64,000 nucleotides of DNA from Onchidella celtica. Its lineage: Eukaryota; Mollusca; Gastropoda; Systellommatophora; Onchidiidae. Made by a program: the position numbers and the translations under genes. The DNA lies in the NCBI GenBank assembly GCA_963931925.1, contig OZ007571.1:12236660-12300659 (forward strand), written 5' to 3'. How positions within the stretch are numbered: position 1 is the stretch's first letter; each line of letters opens with the position of its first letter. The notes under the pieces were generated by a model. That model was not told the DNA's origin, made no database searches, and was given only the letters and a program-made list of their open reading frames with translations. Shown here in pieces: positions 1 to 12,600 of the stretch.

Positions 1-524
1 GTGATACGTTATAGTTATAGCCGGAAACGAAAAACTTAATGTTCATTGTACTACTGTAGAATTCCTGAGTTATTAGGGTCAGACGTTAATCTTTTCTCAA
101 AATGAAGTTGACATGTTTTCAATCCCTGAGGACTTAGAACCACAACAGATCTATTCACAAAATCTCTCACTACAAAACAAGTAGGCTCATAAAGATTTCA
201 TCTCAAAATTTTTCCACAAGAAGGATGCAGACAGAAAGCTAGTTTACAAAACCACATCTGCTAATTTTAAATAAGGATTAATGCTGACAAAAATACTATG
301 GCTGTGAAAGTTTTCACTGTTTAGTCCTGAGACAGGTCACTGGATCATCTAATCAATGCTGACATTTTAATATGCCACACATATCAACAGAATAAGGAAA
401 AAGCATAAATTTTCCCTATGCTAATATTCTCACTCCATGTGCAATTTGATTATATCCAGACAAAACAGTTCCATGTCCTGCCTATGAGATTTCATTTGTT
501 CGTAAACATATCTGTCCCACTCAC
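1..524. other. CACHD1 intron, left edge
   Basis: AT-rich sequence downstream of the donor at 519-524. I see no acceptor followed by a hydrophobic transmembrane-like frame on the minus strand, so the next exon is taken to lie before position 1. No repeat recognised. Confidence 0.6.
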
Positions 525-670
525 CACTGATCTCATCCCCATAAGGAGAATGTGCTCCCACAACTCCACCAAAACACACTCGCTGGGAGGCACAGTAGGG
601 AGATTCCAATGGGGTTTTCCCATCCTTCTCTACCTGACACCACTGACAGTCAACTACACCCATACAGTCT
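525..670 (-). CDS. CACHD1: CACHD1 exon: PSI-like C-M-G-V-V-D-C-x-W-C module
   Basis: The 146-bp exon (CCATCCACAG acceptor, GTGAGTGGG donor) encodes [35 protein letters not shown] and SPYGDEIS. This is the membrane-proximal cysteine module that directly precedes the transmembrane helix in vertebrate CACHD1, so the next exon, beyond the left edge, should encode that helix. Confidence 0.96.
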
Positions 671-3600
671 CTGTGGATGGAGAATAAACAGAACAATTGA
701 TTAAATTACAGTGCACGTCATCAACTAATGGTTCAACAGAGTTATCAAAAATAGTAAATATTATCATTTTTTAAATAAACTGGTTGAAATTTATGGCAGT
801 TTTATGAATTTACATTTGTTAAATTCAGCTGTGTAAATAGACCTAGTCTTTTCCTTTAATTGGCTAAGAAAATATGCCATTATTGCAACAGGAGCTGCGG
901 CAGGATTTCTATCACGTAGGTATGCAAAAAACAGACAATTACATTTTCTCTTTGGCTCAAATGTAGAAAACGACAGATGTGAGGCCATGCCACTGGCACG
1001 CACAACAAATTCTATTTCTATTCATACAAAACCTGGTATCTATTAAACTTTGGGAAGCTTGAAACAGGTTTCATTTTTGTTTCAAACAATCCCTCATGAA
1101 CACAAACCAATGTCCTGATTTCCTCTGGTTTAACGAATCCAAACAATTTCAGAAGGAACATGAGATTTTACAGACCAGGCACTAGCAGTCTGAGGAACAG
1201 AGCATAACACAATATTATGGACAGCCCAAACTCACAATTTGCCTTTCCTCTTTCCACACGGATGTTTATAGCACTGGGTCAGGTCAAGCTTGAGCATAAC
1301 TGCATCAACCACAGCTAATTTTTCTCTTTCTGGATCATGTGGGCAACTCGGGTTCCTGGGAAAAGGCAATACAAACACTTCCATAACTGGTGACTTTAAG
1401 ACAAGCTCGTATTCATTAATTTGTCCACTGACAACACGCTTTGTAGTAAAGTAATTAAAATTTCGTGCTAATATGCAGCAACACAGAATCAGCATATTGA
1501 ATAGAAAATAAATAAGTGTTAGATAGATCTATATATATACTAGTTTTGGATAGGAAAAGCCAAATTTCATGTTTTGGCAATGGAAAAAAAAGCTCATAAA
1601 ATCAGTTCATTCTTACGAAACCTCCTCTTCAAACACTGCATATTTTCCTTAGTTTCTGCAGTCAAGCCCATGCACATATCCTTACTGTCTACAAGGTTTT
1701 CTTCGAATTATGGAAAGACAGACAGAGCAGGAAGCAAGAAAAGAACAAGTATAAGGGCTTACTTGTCATCACTGTTCAACAACTGACCAGTACAGAAATC
1801 CATCTCCAGTGGACATTCACAAGGACATTCACATTCTGTCTGCTCCATACGTTTACAGTTCAGACATAAGCGATCATACTGAAAATTTTTTTTAAAATGG
1901 CTCAGAATCAAATTTAAAAAAATTCTGCATAACAATTTCTAAACTCAAACTTCACTGATAATTAGCAACTCAAAGAAACACTTCACCAATCTTCAATGCA
2001 GGATTTTCAGCCACTAAAGGGCCATACACAAAGTATGTATGGTCAATTTGCTTTCCAGCCAAGATCAGGAACAGCCAATTTCAATTTTAAATATTTTCAC
2101 TACAAAAAAAAAGGCTGACCAAAGATAACTATAATATGTATACCATGTCATTTTTCTTTATTATGTAAAATCCCTAGTCCTACTTGCCCAAATGTCTGAA
2201 AATGAATGACAATAGACATCAGCACAAACAGAACTGTCCCAGCAGAGATGAGAGACTTACCATGCTGCAAGGACAAAAGGCCGTGGCTGTGTCGCATGTA
2301 TGGTTGACCAGTCCCAGGAACACGTTGGTGCCAGGGATATGAGTGATCTGGAACAGCAAAACACAAGAGTTGATCCGATATCAAATATCAAAGTGTTATG
2401 ACTTTATTTAGCAATGAAATTCAGGAACTGAGCTTATTCAACATTCAGAATTTAATGTTTACAAATTATATGATAATAGCAGATAACAATATTTGAACTT
2501 TGCCAAAAGGTGGGGCCCTGAAGATATTGAGATAAAGATTCACTCAAAGTTTGTCATGTGCACCCCGGCCCTGTGCATATTATTGCCAAATGTCAGAGCA
2601 AAGCCCTTGGACGGTTTTTTGAGATATGCAACTGCCTTTTGGTAGTAATTTAATTCTTTTTTTTGTACACAACAATGATGACAAACATGTTAATCTTGTT
2701 GTACTGCCTTTTGGGAAAGGCCCATTTATACTTTACAGATGCAAACTCTAAAACACACTCTATACCAGCTCCAACCCTTTTACACCACATAATATCATCA
2801 GAAAGACAATTTCTCAAAGCATAAAGGAACAAAAGAAGATCATGTTAAGGAGAGCATACTTCAACACAGACGATCTCCAGCAAGTCTCACTATCATATAT
2901 TTTTCATCCTGCCATTATTTTAGGTTTGCCTTGCTTTTATGTTGTACTTTCTTCTTCTATTCCAAGCAAGGAAAAGGGTGAGATGCTGGAAGCACCTTAT
3001 GACAACCAGAACTTGACGCAGACTGGAAAACTTGAATGGTTCTATTTTATCTGGCTCTCAAATCTCAACTTTTATAATTCTGATAAATGCAAGCTTTTTC
3101 AAACACCTAACTTCATTCATTCAACAAACAAACATAAACCAAAAACAAAGAAACAAACAAACCGACAGACAGACACTTGTTAACTCAAATTACCTGATAT
3201 CTTGCACACTGTTCCCCGTGCACCAGATTTGTCAGAGTCCCAGTGAAGCTTGTATTGAACTGTCAGAACAACAGAAAACAAATGTCACAAGGCAAATAGT
3301 AAATTGAATTCTATGATCATATTAAATGTTGATACACCATCAAAGTTTTACTCTCCTCAATACAACCCAACATGAGACCAACCTCTGAGTGAAAACAGGA
3401 TAAAATGTGTAACATTTGTATTAAAATAACTCATTATTACCTTTAATAAACTATAGACAGGTACTCCTGCGTTATTTTTTCTCGTTCCTTGCATTTCACA
3501 TTCATGCAAATGTAACAGATTGTAGTATTCTGTTTACAATAAAGCTCAGAGAAGCTGAATAAAATTTTTGAAAAGTGATACTCACATTAAAATATCGCTG

Positions 3601-6600
3601 GACTGTGCGGTCATTGTACCGGTTACACAGTTTCTTCTGCACAAACCCTCTGTGATTCAAGATGTCATTTGCCACCAAAGGTTCCTGGGTGGGGTAAAAA
3701 TACATTATTTTCTTAGCTACCTATCTATTAGCCAGAAGGAATTTATGAAGTACTAAAAAGCAGTTTATTTCAATCATTAATATCAAAAGTCACTGACAGG
3801 CACCTTTATTGTTTTTTTTTCAGATTTCACAGAAATTAGCTTTGATATATCAAACAATGTTGTCTGTATCATTCACTGCAAAGATAATTATTTTCATAAT
3901 GAAATTTTTACATCATAAAATATGCTGTACCTGAGCATTTTTTAATCATCAACTGTGACTGTTACACTCTGATAAAGATCGCAATCAAAATCAAACTTTA
4001 GATTATTTACATACAAAGTTAAGAACTACCTACAAAAACTGTCATAACGTCATATCATTTAATGAACACCTGGTAAATATCTGACTGTCACATGTTCAAT
4101 AAAATGATGTGAACTCTGGACCCATCAGGAATCCAAACTTACCATATGTGTAATGTGTCTCTGCTCTGCTGGTCCCTTGCCTGTTGGGTCAATTAATCCC
4201 GGATGAGCAATCAGATAGCCTTTGTCATCCATCAGGAAACATCTGAAATATGATATAGTTTTGAAGACATGAATGGAGGTTTCATTCAGCATCAACAGTG
4301 GTAGGCTGGCCATGTTTACAATTCTTGGGAACAACTAGATTACAATGATTCCATATCAAAAAGAAATCATGTTTCATCAAAAGTATTACAGTGGCACAGG
4401 GTTCTCAAACCAAGTAAGCAGTTCAGCAGTTATACTTGTTGAAAAATGGTTAAACTTGGCATGTACTGGACAAATTAGCACCGTACAGGTAGGCTAAATC
4501 AGACAGTGCTGGAACCATTACATACTTCAGAACAAACATAGCCATCGTAATTCCCAAAAAATATATCTTACTCATTCCAATGAAATGAGACATTTTAACT
4601 CTGAAAATATGTTAGTGCAAACTGTTGTCTATTCCCATACATTTATCCCAACACAGACTGACTTACCTGACCCCTTTACTCTCACAGGGTTGGATATTTG
4701 TTGCCAGAAGTTTGTGGAAGTAACCCAGTGTGATGTCCATGCCCATCACAGCGACAACTTTGTCCAGGGGACTGTGCAAAGCTGCAGGCCTGGCAAATTA
4801 ACAAAGAAATACATTTCCACCTCCCTTATGTGATAATGACAACACAAAAGGCAACTAGTGTTACTATTCTCTAATTAAAAAAGACAGAGAAACTTTTTGA
4901 CATTCCAACTCTTTTGTTGTTCGTATTTGTATCATCTTCAAATTTTAACATTTTGAACATTTTCAGGATGATTTCACTATAAATTTTTCCCAACAGTAGA
5001 AATAGCAAATGGTATATTTTTGTTTTTTGTTTAATCTTTATATCTTTGATTTATGACACTTATAATGTGAACATGTTTCAGCAGTGACACTCGGGTGTAA
5101 TTTGTTCAGAATGACTATGGATATCCATTGGAGAATGTTTTCCTTCATTATCAAAGTTTCATCAACTAAACAACTTAGGTGATGAATAATGAATACAAAT
5201 AGAACAAAAAGAAATGAATATAAATCAGATACTCACTTTCCCTCAAATATTGTATGGCTGATGGTCACAATGTAGCCAGCACCTCCCACATCCAAATATG
5301 GGGCAGACAAGGTCACATGGCCTGGAAACTCCATTGCTCTAGTGTACCTGAGAAACAAGCATTAGTTTGACCATAAATTTATGTAGTTATAAAGTTTTGT
5401 GGGATATATCATTGACGTCAAATACTTAAAGAATCCATGAATAACCTGAGGCTCATTTTAAAAATTTTCCATTGAAGAAAATCTTTTTATTATTTTTTTA
5501 AAAAATTGTTCTTTGCTTTCCATACTTCAATGCTTGTCCAGAAATGAGGATTTCAACACTGGTTAGCACTTGTGGACAGGGATGAACATATAGAAAATAT
5601 ATGTTACCCTTGAAATCTTAACTTAACCCTCGTCCTGCATTGAGTGAACTCGTCCATGTAATGCCCTGTGCGGGGACAGCCAGCGGCCAATCTGCCGATC
5701 GTTCGCGTATTGCCGATAACCTTGGTGGTCGGGTCAATCGGGTCCTTGTGAACATGTGTATCATGATGAGATGCAATAAATTCCATTGTTAAACAAAATG
5801 CCCAAAATCAAGAATTTTCTGCATTTACCTGCTGTTTAATGCAGGTTAACTTCACCTTTTCACAGGACCTCTGGCTTTTTTTGTCCACAAGTCAGGCCAT
5901 TCAGGTAAACAAATTATTTTTTAAGATAGGCACTTAATCTACTAATCCATATGTATCATGGCATTATCTTCTACCTCCTCCACTATATAAAGGTTCCGCA
6001 TGCTATAATGTTAATTTTCTTAGCATACCTTTAGCGAGAGATTCTATTTCCAGCTCGTAGCGTATGTATACATCTACTGAAAAGCGGTTTAATCAAAGCA
6101 ACAGAAATGAGAATATCTCTCTAATTCATAGGTGACACCTAGGAATTATGAAAAAGGAGGAACTGTTTTTCTGACTCGCCGGGGGATGGGGTTGGGGGGG
6201 CTTGCCCCCCTCCCCAATTTAGAATTTTTAAAAAAAATCAAGCATAAATAACACAATTTGGTGGGACCTAAAGTGCTATTTTATTAATTTTCCTTCACTC
6301 ACTGAAATAGACAGTTAGCGGTGGCGGCGCAACCAGCGCATAGCGGCAGTTTAGCGGCGAAAGTTGGAAAAAATTCAAATAGCGGAAAACCGCTATATAG
6401 CGGAAAAGTGGCACCTTTGCTAATTACCTCATTAAATAAAGACAACGACCAACAACAAAGTCGGTCATTTTCTCCCAGTTTTCCCTGATGAAAAACATAC
6501 TGACAAGCGCCATTATGCAGCATGCCCTAGTATTCCCTGAACAAGGAATATATAAGATCTGTAAGGAGTTTAAGGCTGTTGTCAAAGAAAACTAAAACTG

Positions 6601-9600
6601 AGCGCTACTTTAAATCGTTTATTCCATCATCAACTAGGATGTTACAATAATGTCGTCATCTTGATCGTAATCTGTGCATAGTTGAATTATGTCCTGCGTG
6701 TCAGGTCAAATGTGTTTTGGTTAGGGATGCATATTGTGTGCACTGTTAATTTTGTTAATTTAGTTAATTTATCAGTGTGAGTGTATATATGTGTGTGTGC
6801 GCGCTATGTATCATACTTTCTGCTTCTGTAACTGTATTGTTATGTATTCAATGATCAAAACAAATTTCCTTGTACAAGGACGAATAAAATTTATCTTATC
6901 TTATCTTATCTTATCTTATTACATCGGAATTCGTTATTACAGAGATAGAACAATTTCTCATATACGCAGATGGCCCCTTTCTTTTCATTTCACATATAGA
7001 CGACAACCAGCATCAAAGTCAAAAGTTTCCCTAAGATTTCTCCCAGTTTGAACTTCAGACCGTCAGTACTGTTACACGAGTATGCCAAATAGCTCCTGAA
7101 CAGTTGTATTGTAATAAACGTAATCGAACGATACCACTTTGTTAGACAAAGTAGGGGTGACAGGGTAGATAAACAAGCAAAACATCTAAAACTAGTGTAG
7201 AGAAAAAAACAAAAAAAAAAAACAATAGTTGCAGCAACTGAATAAGCAAAACAGGAGGAGCAGTATTGCTATACAATAGACTGGCCTTCCGCAAGATCCG
7301 GTTTGCAAAAATGTAGATCACACTATTGGCCTTGCGTGACTTGCGTATTGTGCGAGGAGGCCCATTTAGTGCAGGACGAGGGCTAATACATAAAACAAAT
7401 TAATTATAACAACAGTTATGATTGTGATTAAACTGAAATTAATTAGCTTGCCTATAACTTACCATTCCCTCTTGGTAGGATCAAACATTTTGTCCAGTAG
7501 AGTTCCAGGGAAAGTACGCAGCACTCCACTAGGGGTACCCACATATCTGTCATTTACAAACAGAAAAGTTATAAAACTCCATGATAAACTGAAAATAATT
7601 TTCAGACATGAGAGAGTCTATGTGTAAAAAAAATACTTTGTTCTTTTTTTTCAGTCTGAAAGAGTGTACTGAGGCAACTTAAGCATAAAGTAGAGGCTTG
7701 CGAAACAGGCTACACATGTATGTGAAGATATACCTCAGTGTTGACAGGGTCTATGATTACAAATACAAATAGAGTGCACAGGAGCAACATAGGATCATCA
7801 TTGAACTCTTTCACTTGAAATTCAAGATGACAAAATCATTTTACCCGCATGCAATTTTTCATCACCTTTTCCTTTTCTTCTCCCAACAACCGAAAGAGAA
7901 AAGAAAAAGAAAACAAAAGAACACACAAAAAAAAGTTATATGAAAGGAAAAAAATCCCTTGTTCACACTTGTACCCTTTTAATTCATTCTGTGTCTCCGT
8001 GTTTTGCCCTATAATATGCTTTGCTACCTGCAGAAAGACAAGACTACATAGGCAAGGTGACATATCCACAGAACATTTACAGTTCTTTATGCCATAAAAC
8101 TGTCACAGAACAATTTCTCAATGTCAGTGAAGAAAAAAGAAAAGATTGGACAATGCCTAGCCCATGGCTCAGGCCTTCAGCCCAGCACTCACCTCCTGAT
8201 GATATAATCATTCAGATCACTGGCTCGATATCTCCTCAACCATTCTTCACTGATGCGACCAGTTGCTGCTACATCGTTACGGACTTCAGCCTGTAATACA
8301 AATGCACACATAGAAATGTATCCTTTCATCATGCATCAAAACTAGTCTTAATATTAGATAATTTGTGTTACATTCTTATGGTTACATTCATCACAAATTT
8401 TTGTCATTAAGTTCCTAAAACTCTCAAACCCAATGAAAATTGGCAAATTCACAGATCTATGCGTAAAATCCAATGAACAACTGTTTCACAGTCTTACCTT
8501 TAGTCCTGGGTTGGTGATCAGCCGTGTGTCGTCCTTGAGATATGCAATGTAGCTCTGGACTGTTCTCTTGGTTTCCTCCTCACTCAGATGCTCAAACGGG
8601 TTCAGGAAACTGTTGGCTGACAGGAAAACTGTGGACAATTCTGAAACAGAACAGGTTCAACATTGGAATGGTGGTAGTAGTAGTGATGACAGTGGTGATT
8701 ATGGTGGCAAAGATGGTGGTGAGGTAATGGTGAGAGTATGGTCAACTGTAACACCAATTCTGCTACTTGTGTGAAAGAGATTACATAGAAGTAAAGAGAA
8801 AAGATGAAAAAATAAGAACAAGTAACTCAGAGCAGTCACAGACACTGCAATTGTAAATGCAACTAACTGTGCCTGATGCAGAACAAATCAGTCCCAATGG
8901 AAAATGAAGCCTCATACTGGGTTTGTTAAAAGCCTATTTTGTCCCTTAAGCCTCCTACCTGGAGTGGACAGCTGTTTCAAGTGATAACACATCTGATCAT
9001 TGGGGAAGAGATCGAGACGATGATATATCAGTTCTGGTTGATTGTGCACTGTAAGCAAGAAAGCAATAGAATATGTATAAACACCGCACATTGTTCCACA
9101 CACTGTAAAATTTGGTGCAGCAAATGTAACAAATTTATATTTACATTTCTTTAGATATGAGAGAATTTGAGATGAGTAATACCATAAGTTCAGATGTGAT
9201 GCCATCTGTACCTACTGACTGTCCTACTCTTGCTGAATTAATACCATAAGAGTTCCCATTTTACTACTACTACTACTATTTCCTGTTGCACCCACTGGTG
9301 CTTAGGGCAGCAACAAAGGATCTCCAGCCCTGTCTGTCCTGGGCCATCTTTGCGAGAGTTCCCCATGAGTGATTGAAGGATTTCATCTCTGCCTCGATTG
9401 TTCTCCGCCAGGTTGCCTTGGGTCTGCCTCGCTTGCGCCGTCCTTCCGGTGTCCACTGAAGTGCTGTTTTGGTTATAGAATTTGCTTCCTTTCGCAGCAC
9501 GTGTCCAAGCCATCTCCATCGTCTCTTCGTGATGATGTTGGCTATTTCTTCTTGCTTGCATCGCCTTAGTAGTTCCTGATTAGAAATCTTGTTTGGCCAA

Positions 9601-12600
9601 AAGATGCGGAGAATCCTACGAAGACATGTGGTGTGGAAGGAAGACAACTTGGCGAGGTCACCTTCTGTCATTCGCCAACACTCTGATCCATACAGGAGTG
9701 TGGATAGGACACAGCTTTGGTACAGTCTGATCTTGGTGTTGATGCCGTATTGTGTCGATTTCCAGATGTTGCTCATACTTTGAAAGACAGCCCTTGCATT
9801 TCCCAGCCTACTTTGGATGTCCTCCTTTGTGCCACCCTCTGGTCTGATAATGCTACCAAGGTATTTAAATTTGTCCGTCGTGGTGAGGTTCTTGTCATCT
9901 ACTTGCACTGGTGCTGGAGTGTCTACATTTAGGGTCATAATCTCTGTCTTCTTCTGGCTAATCCGAAGGCCTACTTTGCATCCAAAATTATGTAGTCTCT
10001 GCGTCTTATCTTGCATGTGTTGGTGACTATGTGACAATAGCGCAAGGTCATCTGCAAAGTCCAAATCCTCTAGGTTGTCGAAGAGTGTCCATCTGATGCC
10101 TCTTGGTGCATCCTTTGTAGTTTTCCGCATAATCCAGTCGATTACGAGGTTAAACAAAATTGTTGACATCACACATCCTTGCCGTACACCAGTTTTCACT
10201 TCAAAGGATGCATCACTGTTTCCGACACTGCAACTGAAGTTCTTGTAAAAGCTTTTGATGAGTTCAACAAGCTTGCTGGGAATCCCATAGTGCCGAAGAA
10301 TGCGCCATATACTCTCTCTGTGGATGCTGTCGAAGGCCTTTTCGAAGTCAACGAAGTTCACATAGAGCTGCCTTTGCCATTCTGAACACTGTTCTATGAT
10401 GTTTCGGAGTGTGAAGATCTGGTCAATGCATCCTTTCCCCTTTCGGAATCCGGCCTGTTCCTTTCTCAGTGTCTTGTCCACAGCATCTGACATACGTTGC
10501 ACAATGATCTTGGCAAGGATTTTGCTGGGTATAGAAAGGAGAGTGATACCACGCCAGTTGTTGCAATCGCTGAGTGCTCCTTTCTTGGGTATTTTCACTA
10601 TTCTGCCTTCATTCCAGCTCTTTGGTACTGCTTCTGCTTCCCAGATAGCTGTGAACAGTGGCTGAAGGATGGTGGCTGATTGATCCGGATCTGCTTTGAA
10701 CAGTTCTGCAGTCAAGTTGTCTTTTCCTGGGGCTTTGCTGTTTTTTAGGCTCTTTATTGCTGCCACTATCTCTTCTTTCTTTGGTGGATCTATGTTGATG
10801 TCAAGGTCTTCAGCAGCATCTTGTATTATTATTCTATCTTCAGGTGGTGGCCGGTTTAGTAATTCCTGAAAGTGCTCTGTCCAGCGTGTATCCTGTTCTC
10901 GTTCTGTAGTCAGTAGTTTCCCATTCTTGTCTTTGATTGGAACACTTGGTCTTCCACCGTACTTGCCACAAATGCGCTTAGTGATCTTGTGGAGCTTACC
11001 CTGTTCTCCTCTTGCTGCTGCCTCCTCCGCATCTGCCGCTAGCTGTTCCATGGCTTCTCGTTTATCTTTCTTTACTAGTCTCTTCACTTTCTTATTTAAC
11101 TCTGTGTAGCTATGTTGGTACCTCTCTTTCAGCCTTTCCGATTTCACTTGTAGGAGTTTCTTTTTCATGACTTTCCTCTCCTCGATCACATCCCATGTTC
11201 TTTGTTGGATCCACTCCTTGCTTTTCCCTTTCTCATTAAATCCAAGGCAGGCTACACTGCTCTCTGTGTACACTGTAGTTACTCTTTTCCACTCTGAATC
11301 GATTCCTCTTTCATTAGGGTTGTTCTTATCAGACTCTCGTAGAGCCTGGAATCGGTTCTTGACTTGTATGTTGAAGGCATTTCTAACACTTGCATCTCTC
11401 AGTTTCTGAATATTAAGGTGTCTTTGCTTTGATGTCTTGATTCCGGTCTTGTTCAGTTTAATTTTGATAAGTGCTGCCACTAGATGGTGGTCGCTGGCTA
11501 CGTCAGCTCCTCTTTTCACTTTCACATCTAGAAGGGATCGTCTCCACATACCGTTGATCATCAAATGGTCTATTTGGTTCTTGTCTCTTCCATTTGGAGA
11601 ATTCCATGTGAGTTTGTGAATTTCTCTGTGTGTGAAAAGGGTCCCTCCGATGACTAAGTTGTTCAAGGCACAAAAATCCACAAGCCTTTCTCCATTGTCA
11701 TTCCTTGTTCCAGTTCCATGTTTTCCCATTACTCTTTCATAATTTATATCATCTTTACCTACCTTAGCATTGAGGTCTCCCATGACAATGATGAGATCAT
11801 GCCGTGGCGTCATGTCCATTTCCCCCTGGAGTTGTTCATAAAAGTCGTCTTTGTCTGTGTTGTCGTTTTCGTTGGTTGGTGCATAACATTGGATGACAGT
11901 GATGTTTGTGTGTCGTCCTTTCATCCTCATCCTCATCAGTCTGCTATTGACTGGTTTCCACTCCAACAAGCATTTGTCCAGTCCTTTCTTTAGGATGATG
12001 GCTACTCCTCCATGATGTTGGTCATCCTCTCTTCCAGAGTAGAGAACGGTTTCTCCAGTGGATGTTTTGATCCTTCCAGATCCAGTCCATCTGCTCTCAC
12101 TTACACCCAGGATGTGTAGGTTGTAGCGCCTCATCTCTGATGTTACTTGTGCTAACTTACCCGATTCATACATTGTTCTAACATTCCAGTATCCAATCCT
12201 GGTCTTGGTTTTGGCGGTGTTCAGTTCCTCCTTCATCCTGCTAGCAGTTTCCTTTCGGCTTTCACTACTTGCATTCATACGAGTCGCGAGGTACTCAGAA
12301 GGTCCATCACATCCAGAACGTTGGTTTTTCCATGTTGCTGTTTCCGTAACGATTTTTGTTTCTCCAAGTAAGGTCACCCCAACAAGGATTTCAGGGTAGG
12401 GTTGTTAGCCCTACGCCCAACCCCCGAACCTGGAGGGCCGGTCTGTTCAATCTTGTCTGGTCCTTCCCCCATGACCTGTCCAGCTTGCTTAAAGCTATCA
12501 GGGGCACGAGGCCTCCGCTGGCTTAGCTCCTGGGATCACTGGGACACGCAAGCCACTCCTCCACGTCAAGGCATGAACAATTGGAGCAGCCCATTTTACT

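Noticed and set aside
1428..1467. Upstream acceptor (TAG at 1,468-1,470) giving a longer open frame beginning RNFNYFTTK
   Set aside because: Joining it to the preceding exon's phase creates an immediate stop; the CAG at 1,428-1,430 keeps the frame.
12402..12589. Plus-strand proline/cysteine-rich frame beside the LINE
   Set aside because: It is the antisense of the LINE 5' leader.
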